From contig NC_012874.2 in the NCBI RefSeq assembly GCF_000003195.3, positions 310,001-374,000 of the forward strand: a DNA stretch of 64,000 nucleotides, given 5' to 3'. The translations under genes and the position numbers were made by a program. Below, piece by piece: positions 11,679-23,880 of this stretch (position 1 is its first letter; each line of letters begins with the position of its first letter). Source of the stretch: Sorghum bicolor (lineage: Eukaryota > Streptophyta > Magnoliopsida > Poales > Poaceae). The notes beneath the pieces are model-generated. The model did no database searches. It saw only the letters and a program-made list of their open reading frames with translations, and was not told the origin of the DNA.

Positions 11679-13257
11679 TCATATGGTGAGATCAAGAGTA
11701 CTTGTCCTTGTCGGATGCGCTGTGCCTTTTTCCATATTGAGACCTAGGACTTTATGATGACCACCACTACTGGTCCTCACATAAGGAGGAGATGGGAACA
11801 AAGAAAGAGATAGCCGAGTATCATCAGTAGCACTCTCGACTTCTTGATTCCCGACATTCTCCTCTTCTTGATGTCTTCTCCAGCTACAACCTGATGATCT
11901 CTTTATTCTCTTGTCTTGGCTTGGGCCAATATCCAATGCGAGTTCAAGATCAAGGGGATCATGGTGGATATTATCCTCATTTTGCGACAGTCGTCGTTGA
12001 TGATGATTCATGAATTGATCATTTAAACACCTCTGAAGAGTAGTAGACGCTGGAGTGTTGCTAGTAGCTCTAGCAGTATACTGAGCTCGGTTTCTAAGGA
12101 ATACATCGGCTTCAGCTGTTGATGAGTAGTAGTGTTTTGATCCAAGAAGATGGTGACTGTGAAGCAAATATGATGGATCATGAAAATTGCTCCAATGGGG
12201 CCATGCACCAAACCTAGTCCACATAAACCAATTAATGGCATTATTAGTTTGAGAACCATGTGCTGCCTGCTTATTGATGTTGAGGCAAGAAAAAGGCGTA
12301 GAAATTTAATGGGGTTATATTTGCAAGTGTTCCATGCATGATCAGCCATAGATCCACCCAACTACCTTGCTGACAATATGGTACTAGCACCAGTCTGGCC
12401 GTGATGGAAGGAGAGATGACCGAGGTTGTACGCTTGTCCCCCATCCTGCAACTGATGATGAAGATCTCTCCATGAACCAGTAGCACCTATCATTGTAAAA
12501 GAGTAGTATAATTTACCATGTCATGGGCCGGGTAGTTATTGTATATACATGAGCGATAACTGATGTGTCTATGAACTGAAACAACGAGATGTTGCTCAAG
12601 AATTAGTCTTGCCCTGGTCCGAGTCGTCGATCTTCTTGCTCCTATACATCTGAAAATCATCAAAAGAAAATATAGAACATGGTGAAATAAACCAGCAAGA
12701 AATAAATTTAACCAAATTGGGGATAAGAAGGGTGAAGAGATGTGCATATATATGTATATATACTTGGAGATGGCTCTTGACATGGCCTATGCTCAGCCCT
12801 TTCACGTCCATCAATTGAAGAACGAGCTTTGGAGTTGCACCTATATACACACACAACACAAGCATGCATGAAAAATGAACTGAAATCACGAGAGAGACTG
12901 AAAAATCAGGACACAGGAGGTGCATGGTTGCTTACGGTCTTGGCCGCCGAGCCTGTCGACGGCGCGGAGGAAGCAGAGGTGGAGCTCCGGCGTCCAGCGG
13001 AGGCGGGGGTTCTTGGAGCGGACGTAGGGGCGCACCGAGGACGGCGAGGCGCCGGCGACCTTCCTACCGCTGTCCCCGCCGGCTTCATCCAGCTCCACCG
13101 TGCTGCTATTGCTTGAGCTCCCGTCATGACGACCGGCGGGAGGCACGTCGTCGGCGCCACCAGCATCATCCTCCCCGTCGTCCCCGGCCTGGCCGCTGGA
13201 TAGCAGCAGCTGATGATCTGCAGAGCTCTCATCGCAGCCTTTGCTACCTCCCGCCAT
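11679..13257 (-). CDS. GARP/Myb-like transcription factor with EAR motifs, 363 aa
   Basis: A G2-like (GARP) DNA-binding protein of the At1g14600/KANADI-like group, nuclear and probably a repressor. Five exons: 12936-13257, 12764-12840, 12613-12649, 12366-12486, 11679-12213. The GARP domain covers about residues 84-142: NPRLRWTPELHLCFLRAV, then ATPKLVLQLM and the signature SHLQMYRSKK, split by two introns as in the family. Exon 3 is only 37 bp, and the intron after it starts with GC instead of GT (CAGG|GCAAGA). Only this junction keeps the frame open (SDQ-GATGSW). Two LxLxL repression motifs are visible, LDLEL (273-277) and LSLSL (320-324), and the C-terminus STLDLTI is typical of the group. 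The frame extends upstream of 13257 without an ATG, so MAGGSKG is the first possible start. A Ser/Asp-rich N-terminus precedes the domain. Confidence 0.92.
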
Positions 13258-14246
13258 GCGCGCGCGACCGGTGGACGATGAACAAGAAGCTAGTAGCTTA
13301 GTAGTAGATGTTGATGGGTGGGTGATCGAGCTGAGGTCCAAGTCCAACTCGCTCGCGCTCGCTCTTGTTACATCTTTTGTGTTGCTATTGCATCATGCCG
13401 GCCGTCACCGATCTAGCTAACACTCAAAAGAAGTAGCAGGATAGAGAGAAATCCAAAACAAAGGTGAGGTCATGGATCATTCTATCTATCTATCTATCTA
13501 TCTATCTATCCATCTAATAACTAAATATATGTGTGCCTATATAGGCAAGGCGTTGTGTGAGATGACAAGTGATCTCATATATGTATATATGCACACACCC
13601 CATATATATATAGTTATAAATATACATATATATGGATTTTCTGAAAAGAAGTACTAGTATGTACTAGTGAATCAAGACAAAAGGTGGGGAAAAGGTGAAA
13701 CTACTACAACCAATCCTAAGTTCCTAACTGACAAACATTTTATATAGAAAATGTGTGGAGTGTGGACTAATCAGTTGCCCTAAAGTCTCTGGCTTGTGTT
13801 CCATATTGGTCATACCAGGAACTAATCTTTTTTGTTTGTATCAGCTTAATTTATTTATTCCTATAATTAATCCTGTCTCCATCTGGTATGGCAGGAGCAT
13901 GAGCGGAACAACTGACCTAGAAGGTGCGGTGTGAAAGAGAATGAAGAAGGAAGATAATATTCATGCCAATTGTGAATATAAGTCCAATGCACGTGAGACA
14001 GAGTGCCAGAGAGGATAATATTCATGCCCATATGACATATATTTGCTACTCCAATTCTGAATTCTGATGATGAGTCGCCGCTTGGTGTATGATGAGTAGG
14101 TGTATCAGTCTGTCTCTCGTAGCTACTATAGCTAGCATACTTTAATTTGATTACTTTCGTATTGTACTCACGTGCCTATATATGTTTGTACATATATACT
14201 GTACTCAAGGATGCTACATGCATGCAATCAGCACAGTAATATATTA
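13258..14246. other. 5' flank of the GARP gene
   Basis: GC-rich leader up to about 13400, then AT-rich DNA with a (TCTA)n repeat at 13481-13510 and long tata runs at 13575-13640. No other gene was seen. Confidence 0.5.
13481..13510. repeat. (TCTA)n microsatellite
   Basis: About seven uninterrupted copies of tcta, 220 bp upstream of the GARP start codon. Confidence 0.9.
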
Positions 14247-14473
14247 CTCCCTCTGGCTCAGAAAGAAGACATAGTATACATGCAAGTTAAATTTTCTCAA
14301 CTTTAACTAGATTTATAGAAAATAAGTGTAACACTTATATCTCCAAATAAATTCATTATAAAATTATATTTAATAATAAATATTAATATTCTTTAATTAA
14401 TATATAATTGATCAAAGTTAAAAAAAAATAACTACTCAGGAAGTGAGAATGTGTTCTTTTGGGACAGAAGGAG
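14247..14473. mobile_element. Stowaway-like MITE
   Basis: Starts CTCCCTCTGGCTCAGA and ends GGACAGAAGGAG, with TA on both sides. AT-rich and non-coding, as expected for Tc1/mariner-derived Stowaway elements. Confidence 0.7.
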
Positions 14474-14736
14474 TACTGCATATGCATGTATCTCATTAGT
14501 TATTATATACGTATACGCTCCATGCATGCATGCGGGATGCCCTCTCTGCTGTGGCTCTGTGAATATGAATGACAATGTATAATCCGTTGTTCCATGGAAT
14601 ATATGCTCTCTATATATGTGATTAATAATTGCATGCATATGTAATAGTGTACGTCGCTTTGTACCTGGATGGCAGGAGATACCGTTCAAAGAAACAAAAG
14701 TAGGCAACCGGAACAGTTAGGTAGTAGAACGGTTCA

Positions 14737-14983
14737 GGCCTTGTTTAGTTCAAAAAAAAAAATTGCAAAATAGACATTGTAGTACTTTTGTTTGTATTTA
14801 ACAAATATTATTTAATCATGGACTAATTATGTTCAAAAGATTCATCTCGCAAATTACAGGTAAATTGTGCAATTAATTATTTCTTTTATCTATATATAAT
14901 AATGCTCCATATATGTGCCGTAAGATTCGATGTAACGGGGAATTTGAAAAAATTTGCAAATTTTTTGGAAACAAAACAAGGCC
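14737..14983. mobile_element. Tourist-like MITE (GGCCTTGTTTA family)
   Basis: GGCCTTGTTTAGTTC ... ACAAAACAAGGCC flanked by TCA/TCA. The interior contains the shared blocks tttgtatttaacaaatatt and gtaagattcgatgtaacggg. Confidence 0.85.
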
Positions 14984-15924
14984 TCAATAAATAAGTACTC
15001 CATCCTATCCCTCCGTTGTTGAATATCATAATATATGACTTCTACCTAGATAAACTAATGAATAGTATATTTTTTGAAACTAATATAATTAGCTAGTTTG
15101 TTCAGATCAAAATATAATTAGGTAGTTTGTCCTCTAAATGTTACATATTTACAAAAAACGCATCAGCTCTGATAACCGAAGACGCTCCCATTTCGAAGTA
15201 GGATGATGAGATACATACTGAGAACAGAAAAATGTATTCATGTGTAAACAAAATACTGAGTATACAAAAAATAAACAAGCTACGAGTCTTTTAGTTTTGC
15301 AGTCCTTATTAGGAATCATCATAAAATCAAATATTACAAATTCATATACCCACAAATAAGGTAGCAAAAACTTTCGTCTCCCTCTGGCGCCATATATAAA
15401 CAACTTTCTAAAAGGTACTCATCTCAAATAACATGTCACTAGCTTTATGATTCATAATTCTTTATCATTTGAGCATTAGCTTTATGATTCATTTGATCTT
15501 GCTAAGATTTATAAATGGGAGTATTAGATTTGACTTAAGTCAAACATATCTATTGTTATCATAATTTTTTTTGAAAATCATATAGGTTAACAACACAAAT
15601 TTGATCTGTTCGTTAATAAGTTAGCAAGATCTATTTTTGGTTTCGAGTGAAGAAATTGAGCTGCACTTCATGAGGAGTAATTGATGAAGGACGATGGATG
15701 CATCATGACCGGAAAGCTCAGCTAATAACCTAGGTGGTTGCAGAAAAGTTGAGTTCCCTTTTTCAGTCTCCGCACAATCACATTCTTATTGATCGTGATG
15801 GGCGGCTTTTATTTCCTTGAGCAGGTCCCATTGCTCTGACCTTCGGTTCGCATGCATGTCCATATATATACCATGTCCACATCACTTGTGCTTTTACACA
15901 CTTTGGTATAGATCATGTCAACAT

Positions 15925-16450
15925 CCAAGATTATTAAAAAAATAATTTTAAAATTTTAACTTTTAAAACCCATAAAGCTCTAGATCACGTCGAAAGTTAT
16001 AATTAAACAGTTTCAAATAAAAAATTCAACTACAAATAAAGCTATAGATTGTGTCGAAAGCTCTAATTTTCATATGAAGTTTGTCCTCGAAAAGTTCATA
16101 TAAAAAGTTATGAATTATTTTTTGATGCAACTATTTATAGAGACGTGCATCTTAAGACGCAATTATGTTAAGATTTTTAGAGATAGATGCTTAGAATGAC
16201 CGTCTCTATTAATAGCGACTTTTGAAGATGGGCATCTTAAGAGACCCACCTCTACAAATATATTTCTGGAGATGGGATTCTATTTTACTGTCTCTAGAAC
16301 GACCTATTCCACAAATCTATTTCGAAAGACATGTAACTTTTAGGTGTCTTAGTAAATAAAACGGCTGACTTCATAAATCATCAGGTATTTTGAAAATAAA
16401 CTAGGCATGTCTCCTAAAATCTTTTTTTGGTAGCGAGTCTCTCCCACCAA
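15925..16450. mobile_element. CACTA-like element fragment
   Basis: Shares the phrase aaaaagttatgaatt...gatgca-ctattt-tagag with the fragment at 17308-17500 and carries scattered gtctct/agacgg subterminal-type motifs. No intact terminus is visible at this copy. Confidence 0.45.
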
Positions 16451-17307
16451 GTAGGCCGTAACTTCTTCCCTGAACTAGTTGCACAAACTGGTCATGTATA
16501 GTAGGGTTCAGGGTTCTACAAAATTTCCACTCTCTGAAAACATCTGATTATAGCTAGATCATTTTTGTTTCAATGGTAATTTGCTACCTTTTACAAACAA
16601 AAAAAAACATGTCTTGTCATTCATTGTGGTGGTATATATGGCCAGACAACAAAAGTATGTGGTATACTTAAGATAAAGATGTCACTAGTTGTCAACAATC
16701 ATATTCCTATGAATATATATAGTGACTTATCTTTGGCCTAATTAATAGCACTTATGGCACACAAAAGACACTTCAACTAAACTTTGGCTCAACGATGCTG
16801 TAAATCAATCCCATGGCACTTTATCTTTTAGGTACCTATTGTACACAATTAATTTATCTTTTGACTCTTGTATCTATTTAAAAATTCTAAAGAAAGTGAC
16901 ATTTCTTCCACATATTGCTAGTACCGTTTAGCAGTACGTGTAAATACTAGTTGTTGCCTATTATTACTTATCCTCATGATTCTGTTTTCTTTCCTTCTGC
17001 TTTACCTTTTCTCCATACATATTCTAGACATCATGACTCTTTAATTTCAATTTGCCGCATTTCCCATCTATTTTGAGACTACAATTATTCAAAATGAAGA
17101 GAGCAAATTCAGATACGTCTTTTTAACTGCACTTTCAGTTCAGTTCATGATAGAATTTTCACTGTGCACTCCATCACTGTTAGTTTTAAAATTGGAGCTA
17201 GTGTACCCAACGACTAGATAACTTTTAGCCTCCCAGTAGCCAAATTTGTGAGCATGCATGCATGGTACCTTTTTTTACAAAGAAAACATGTATTTTTTAG
17301 GCGTTTA

Positions 17308-17500
17308 CACTACTACATAAAAGAACTTGTAGGTGCGGTCAAAATGGGTTTGTAGAGACGGCTATTATGTCCATATATCGACTTTATCCGACTTGATTTG
17401 AAAAAGTTATGAATTTTATTATATATGATGCATCTATTTTTAGAGGTGGTCTAAATTGACAGAATTTCTAGCCACCAATAGAAATGGCTCCATTTTCTTG
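17308..17500 (+). mobile_element. CACTA-like element fragment with a CACTACTACA terminus
   Basis: Begins CACTACTACATAAAAG, followed by repeated agacggc/gtgcggtc motifs typical of CACTA subterminal regions. The other end is not found nearby, so this is a truncated copy. Confidence 0.5.
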
Positions 17501-17810
17501 TTTAAGCGTTGATCTAGTATACATCACAGCATCTTGTTTTTGCTTCTCCCATTTCAGAGCATGCACTTAATTAACTTGACCGGCTTGACAGCTTAAGTAC
17601 TCAAAAAATTAAGAAGGTCCACTTTTGACAAAATGTATCTATATATACTACTAAAAATTTGGATCAGCTAGAAAGAAAAGGTGTTTTTCAGCTAAGAATA
17701 AAGTAAGCACATGAATTAGTGCTAAAGAGAACCGGAATCTGGTGTGGTGGGATAGGGTATGTAGAAGTTCAAATGTTAGCTATATAATTTGTTAGGTAAA
17801 TTTATTTTTT

Positions 17811-18434
17811 ATGATAGTAAACAATAGAAGTCAAGCTTGCTTATTAGAGCCAAACTACTTAATTAATTACACAAACTTTAGGGTGGATAGCAGCAAGGGT
17901 ACGTGCGGTACTGTGGTACTACAACTGCAGCTCCTAAGAAACCTTAGGTGCCATGCATCTCCATCAATCATCAACCATCAATCAATTCTCCTAGTAGCTA
18001 GACTTATGAAACCACCGACTATGCATCCAGAGAATTCCTTGACTAGGACTAGATATGCATATGTGTCTGTCGAATCCAATCATGCATCCATCACACACAA
18101 AATTCACGTGCAGTACAATTAAAATTGACATTTTTTTAGATAAGGCAACCAAGTAATTAAACTAACAACTCCATTTTGAATTATTCTCATGCGTTGCATC
18201 AATCATATTATATGTTTCCAAATGTATGCTTGCTTATAGCACAAGTTCTTACATCTGACTTGATCAAGGGTGTTTGATCATCAGTGTTATAGTTCAACTG
18301 CCTGGCTGCTGGTTCTTCTGCACTGCATATATCTATGTTGTCACTGGTTCCAAAACTTCCAAAGGCTAAGGCATACAAAGAACAAGAAAAATCTCTGTCA
18401 AAGCGTTGATGCATTCAGTCATGTGTGACTCTGT
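17811..18434. other. Intergenic stretch, no gene seen
   Basis: Short open frames on either strand show no family signal. Nothing else was recognised. Confidence 0.4.
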
Positions 18435-20760
18435 TTGTCCAGCATCAATACAAATTCACCAATCTGGCCTGATCTGTGTGTTGTGCCTGAGTCAAGATTG
18501 GTGGCTGCCTCACCTTACCTCACCTGCACATGTAGAAAAATGCCTCTATTCTGCAAGATGTACATATATAGCATCTGGATAGAAATTAATTTGTCCCCAT
18601 CCCCTCTGAAATCTGGAGGATATGTAGTGTCACTGTGTCATTGTCAAGACATTTCAATCTGGCATTTCACTTCAGTGAGAACAGAGATATCCAGTATGTA
18701 ACAGATCCATTGTAGGTGAACCTACATGTTGGAATTTCAACATAAAATTTGCATAAGCATTCCTACTCTTTTTTTTTCTTACCACAAAATGGAGTCCTAA
18801 GAATGGACAACACTCTCTGTTGCTTGCCAACAATGTTTGTACAACCCAGAGATGTTTGTGCAACCCAATTTCATCAAGTCCAGTCCTGAACATTCAGATC
18901 AGCATTGAAAACTGGAGCTTCCTTCATCTTTTGCTTTTCTTTCGGTTTTGTGCTTTACAAGTCACAACATTAAATCTAGAACCTAGTACAATCATTTTTT
19001 ATCACTTGCAGTGTGTGCATGGCCCTGTTAATTATTGGAGAGAAGAGATACAGAGCGATCAGAGTGTTAGGAAAGCTCTTGCCAAAAGGGAAAAGGAAAT
19101 CAACACTGAAGAAGCTGAACAACATTTTTTTTTTAAAAAAAAAGAACTGAAGTAGTATGACTACATGGTAGGGACCATATATATAGAAACATAGCAAGGG
19201 TGTGGTACTCACCATTATCGTCATAGGTTCATCCGTCAAACTACATTCTACTAGTGGGCAGACACAATCCAGAAAACTCGTTTGTTGATTGGAACTTCAT
19301 GTGTGTGTACGGGTAGGCTGTTGAATCAATTCGTTGATCATGTACAGTAGAATTAAAGCGACATGATCGCTCTGCAACAACTCTCCGTTTAGAATTAGTC
19401 GTGATGCAACTTCTTAGACCAACCGGTGGTGCTTGAAGGATCGGTCTTAAAAACTCGACTGCTTCAATTCGTTGGCTGCTGCTTCGTCATTTGTTCAAGG
19501 ACATCTTTGTCAGACCTGTCGTTGATACACATTCATCCATTCATGTGTGTGTTGGCTGTGTCGGCTGCGTCACCTCTCTCACCTGCACCTGCAGAAAAAC
19601 GATGCACGTAGCACCTGGATAGAGATGTCACTACTGTCCCCTTTGAAATCGATCAGACCTGTTCTGGTTAGATGATGCCATCGAGATCAGACCAAAAAAA
19701 ACAAACACAATTCTTTATTGTTTATTCCTTCTCTGTTCTTCGTCCCTACCAACTCTCCTCACCTCTTCCATTCCCAAGTTCAGGCCAAGAACGGTGTCCC
19801 AATACCCTTGCTTATGCAAGTACTTCTCATACTCTGGCTGGAAGAAGTAAGTTCGGCAAGACCATGGCACCGGCACAATGGATCACAGTAAGTACAGGAA
19901 TCGAGTCCCAAGTTCAGAAATTTTCCATCACAGTAAGCACAGGGCAATGCTTTCAAAGAGAAACAAAAGCTTCTAGCACGCATAGCATAAGCATTTTGGT
20001 TCGCACATGTAACTGGCACAAATGAAATGGTGCCAAGATTGATAATCTTGCAAATGGACATCACAAAGGAAGAAAGCACTCACCCCGTCGTGGTTCCTGG
20101 GGCACTTGAAGAACCTCTCGCCGCGGTTCTTCGTGTCCTCGCACCTGGGGCAATCGATCAGAGGCAACCCCGTCACCTAATCCACCGGAGAGGGAGAGGT
20201 CCACGGCGGGCAATGCAGGCGGAGAGGAGGCCCTACGGCGCCGGCGAACAGGGAGAGACGAGCGGAGTGGACCGTTGGAGTGTGACGGCAGAACTGCTGG
20301 TTCATCGGTTTATTTAGGCTGGAAAAAAAAAATAGAACTGGAGAAAGAAGAAACAAAATGGGGGAAAAGATCAAAAGATGAGAGAAATATCCAAACAGAA
20401 ACCATTGGCAGCCCTGGATCATTTTTAGTTGGATGCAACTCCGTTGTGTCAAAAGAAAACATTTTTAGTTTGATATCCAATTCGCAACAAAACCATCATG
20501 GAAAATTTTGTTCAGCATGCCATAGCATAGCCAAAATTTGCTTCATCTGTTCCTACTTTTTCTACAGGCAAACAGTTCGGAGGCAACAATCGTTAGCTTA
20601 TTCAAGAAAATCTCTGGACAACGCTGTTCCATAATTTCCAGTCCAAAACATGCATATCAGCGTTGAAAACTTAAGCTCCCAACCTTGTTTGCTTTTGTGC
20701 TTTACAGGTCACAGCATCAAATGCATATCACAGTACAAACAATTTATCACTTATAGTTAC
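18435..20760. repeat. Diverged tandem segmental duplication
   Basis: Two pairs of blocks correspond in the same order and orientation. About 18530-18620 matches 19590-19660 (gcacctggatagagatg and related phrases), and about 18870-19010 matches 20630-20750 (gcattgaaaact...gctttacaagtcaca). The second unit carries the GRF-zinc-finger remnant; I find no such exon in the first. Identity is moderate, so the event is old. Confidence 0.55.
19715..20176 (-). pseudogene. GRF-type zinc-finger gene, probably broken
   Basis: One exon (about 20086-20176) encodes TGLPLIDCPRCEDT...RFFKCPRNHDG. A second region ending at 19715 encodes SCRTYFFQPEYEKYLHKQG, then a charged tail. Together these are the two halves of a plant zf-GRF domain (CPxC ... 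KCP ... C.xFF...EYEKYL). Three defects stand out. There is no ATG, since a TAG directly precedes the frame. A good donor (GGG|GTGAGT) is not matched by an AG before the Cys-containing segment, where the expected site reads ccg. The nearest real acceptor (ttcttccag, exon 19715-19837) would delete the third cysteine. An upstream ATG at 20305 could splice in through gattag|GTGACG, which would rescue the start. Either a pseudogene or a gene making an altered finger. Confidence 0.55.
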
Positions 20761-20882
20761 AGCGTGAGAGCCTTTCTTTTTACATGTGGCAGTTCTAGAC
20801 AGGCTCCTCCATAAGAAGATCAGAATAGTGAGGGAAAAATTGGAATATTCATCTTAATAAATAGACAACGCTGCCAGAGAAA

Positions 20883-23880
20883 TTAGGGCGATGAAAAGTT
20901 AAACTGTATGCCTGTCTTCCCCTTGTCATGATCAAGCTGTTTTAGGATGTAGCAGTAATTCATCTGGACAAGAGGAGAACAAAGTGTTAACTTCTTTGTG
21001 GCAAATTCATCACCAACTTTAACAGAAGAAACTGAAGAATGTAAAGGGGTAAACCTCTATGCGGAACAGTCTGGTTGGCACAACTACGCCGAATCCTGCA
21101 GAACTTCTGAATGTTTGTAGGAAGTCAGTAACAGGGAACTTCCTTAGATCACACTCAGTTAATTTACCAAGATTTCCAGCACAGACAAAGGCATGGCCAT
21201 GAATTCCCAGCTCCCTGAGCGGCTTCAGAGGCAGATCAAATGACAGGTCGGCAAAGGCTGTCACTGCTATGTCACCTCCAAGTCCATTTAGCTCAGGAGA
21301 ACTGGAAGTGCCATTGTCAGAATTATTGGGGTCATATGTTCTGGATTCTGTTGCCCCCAGTCCTCTTGTTTTGAAGCCTAATAGTGAAGATGGTCCACCC
21401 AAGCGGCATACAAGAGGCCTATTACCACCCAAGTAAAATCTTTCTAAAAGTGGTGAGACAGATCCTGTGGATCCCCTTTCCAATGGATGGATGACTCCCG
21501 CAGCCACTCCGGCATTGAGAGCGCCATTCAGCACACCCAGAGGCAAAGCCACACGAACATCAAATTCCTGATATACAATGAAGAAAATAATAAATACCTT
21601 TCAGTTCAAATCAGTTCAGTTGTTGATTTAAAAAAAGCCTAATACAGAGTGCATTAGATTCTAGATAATAAAAACACAGAAATCATTTTCACAGAAATTT
21701 AAACTACTTTTTTGTGCCATGAGCAAGGACTGAAAAGGGGTAGCTGGTATTTTGATGCTTTAACAGAGCACAGAATTTTGAAAGTTTTTGGCCCTTGGTC
21801 AGTGGTCAGACAACAAAAGGTACATCTACTGGGAGAATGGTTGACTGACAATAATCTGCATTGTTAACATTGATCATGAATTTGCAAAGCCGGAGGTACA
21901 ACTACAATAGAGTTTCAAATATTCAATCAAAGATTCACAATGATGTCTAAGAAAAAGACAATAATAAGGGTCACTTAGGATTCAATTAAAAGGTGTGTTA
22001 TGTAAAGCCTAGTTTTCAAGAAGGACAAAGGAAGATATACCTGCCTAAGAAATCGTGAATATTTGCTCCCTGGTGCAAGGCCTCCAACTTGAGAAGACGA
22101 CAGAAAAGCATATCCACGTGTAGGTCTTATGCTTGAGTCCCTTTGGTCAACCTTGTATGCGTACTTTATAGAGGACAAAAGGCTATGTCCTAATTCCTCC
22201 TGTACGGAATTGGATGACATGCGAGTTGGATCAGTTAATTTTCTCCATGTCAAATTGTAAGCAAGGTTGTGGTTCATGGTGGAGAGCAAGCCAACAGAAA
22301 CGCCCATCAGGTGTTCTTTGAGCGAGGACTTTAACCAGTCATCAGACAGAAATGATATTCTAGCCACTAGCGGAGTTGGTATTGCTCCGATTCTAGGCAT
22401 TTGGACTCCAGCACTTAGTTCTGCTGTCTTATCTAATTCAAGAGCGCCTGATGCATCCCAGGTCTCACAGAATCCAAATAGGTTCTTCAACTTCACTGAA
22501 CCTTCAAGTGAGCATGATCTAGTCTGCAAAAGGTTGACATGAAGAAAATGGGTGAGACTTGAGAAAGTGAATTTGGGAATCAATTGAAGTCCTGCATATG
22601 ATATAAGTGGCATTAAATCGCCATTTATCATAACAGAGTAGGTTCTGAAGATCAATCATATTAGGTCAAATTACCAGGAAGAAACAGTATGCACAAATCC
22701 AAAGCTAAATGCACCTCTAATTGATGGAGAATGCATGAGATACCCTTGAATAATTTTCATCCAAGCCATGCAGAGCGTGTATGATTTTGGGACAGAGAAA
22801 ATGACAGGGCATGACAAAAGTCCTGCAATGAACTGCAATGTTGAACCAGAAAATGCAGGAAACTAATTGACTTTACTCCAGAACCATAGAAGTAGAAATC
22901 AGGAACCAAAACCACATATCCATTCCACAATGCACCTGAAGGTAACTCATAATTATATGAAACAGCTACTTGTTCCATTTTTCCCTAAACAAATCACATT
23001 AAAACAAACAGATACAACTCAATGGTCCTAGTAGTCATTTCCATCATCCAAGACATTGTACCAATACTAGTATAACACCAGCTAATAAGTGATATTCTCT
23101 TGGTCTTCAGTGATTATTCTGAAAGCAAGGTCAGGAAGATCGACTTAATTGTATTGACCAACAGTCTATAAGATTGCACTGCTCACTGAGAACGCCGTCA
23201 TTTAGTTCAAATTCACTAAGATTCTGGTGTGAGCTCTCTAAATCGATGCAAGAGTAATGGTCAAAAACTACACAACCTAATCTAAATAGGTAAAAGCAAA
23301 GCAGAAAACTGAATTCGCTTGATTCCTATAAGAGCATTTGATCACTTGCAAGATGCAAACAACTCATCAATTCTGTAAAAACAAAATGAGACATTTTTAG
23401 CTGGATGGGTACCTGCGTGTGGGCGAAGACGCCAAAATCACCGGCAGCGCGACCTCGGGCCTCCGCGACGTCAACGAGGACGACGACGGCGCTACCGGGG
23501 ATCCCAGGCGGCGCCGCGTCGAGGGTGATGGAGACAGTGTCGAAGGCGCCGAGGCGACGGAGCCGGTCGCCGGCCGCGGCGGCGGCGCGCACGAGGTCCC
23601 GCACAGTGGCAGCGCGCGCGAGGTCCAAGCCGACCGCCGCCTCGACCGCGGCGCGGCGCGTGCGGTCGCAGCCCCGGATCGTGACCTGGTGCACCCGGAT
23701 CCGGACCTCGTCCGCCGTCAGCCGCCGGAGCACGGCCTCGAGGCGAGCCGCCTCGGATGAGGACGCCGGGGGTTCGCCGCCGTCGTCGGCTTCGTCATCC
23801 AGGTCGTCATCGAATTCTTCATCGTCATCATCCTCGTCATCGTCGTGGGTGACGGAGGGAGGGGGGTCGGTGTCTGCCAT
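20883..23880 (-). CDS. SAM50: SAM50-like Omp85 outer-membrane insertase, 514 aa
   Basis: The central beta-barrel subunit of the mitochondrial sorting and assembly machinery, which inserts beta-barrel proteins such as TOM40 and porin. Four exons: 23413-23880, 22041-22523, 21055-21567, 20883-20963, all in phase 0 with clean GT-AG sites. A POTRA-like domain (about 48-155; VRIRVHQVTIRG, LRRLGAFDTVSITLD) precedes a C-terminal barrel (about 160-514). The barrel has the conserved GFKTRGLG motif (the Omp85 L6 RG signature region), QVGGLAPGSK and the final strand TGIQFNFSSP. The last 27-codon exon MNYCYILKQLDHDKG fits the plant family exactly. An unusual feature is a run of almost pure Asp/Glu at residues 13-33, which I do not know from dicot SAM50. 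Intron 1 (889 bp) contains a misleading open frame. Confidence 0.93.

Larger units (their letters stand above)
14984..17810. other. Gene-free AT-rich stretch with CACTA debris
   Basis: No gene is supported. Two fragments of one CACTA-like family are recognisable inside it (about 15925-16450 and 17308-17500). The remainder is AT-rich and unassigned. Confidence 0.5.

Noticed and set aside
13258..13347. N-terminal extension of the GARP protein reading DLDLSS
   Set aside because: The upstream frame has no ATG (the apparent start is TTG) and a TGA precedes it, so translation most likely begins at 13257.
22757..22978. 73-codon frame within SAM50 intron 1
   Set aside because: Exon 1 joins exon 2 in phase exactly as the family requires. 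This segment lacks usable splice sites and has no Omp85 similarity.
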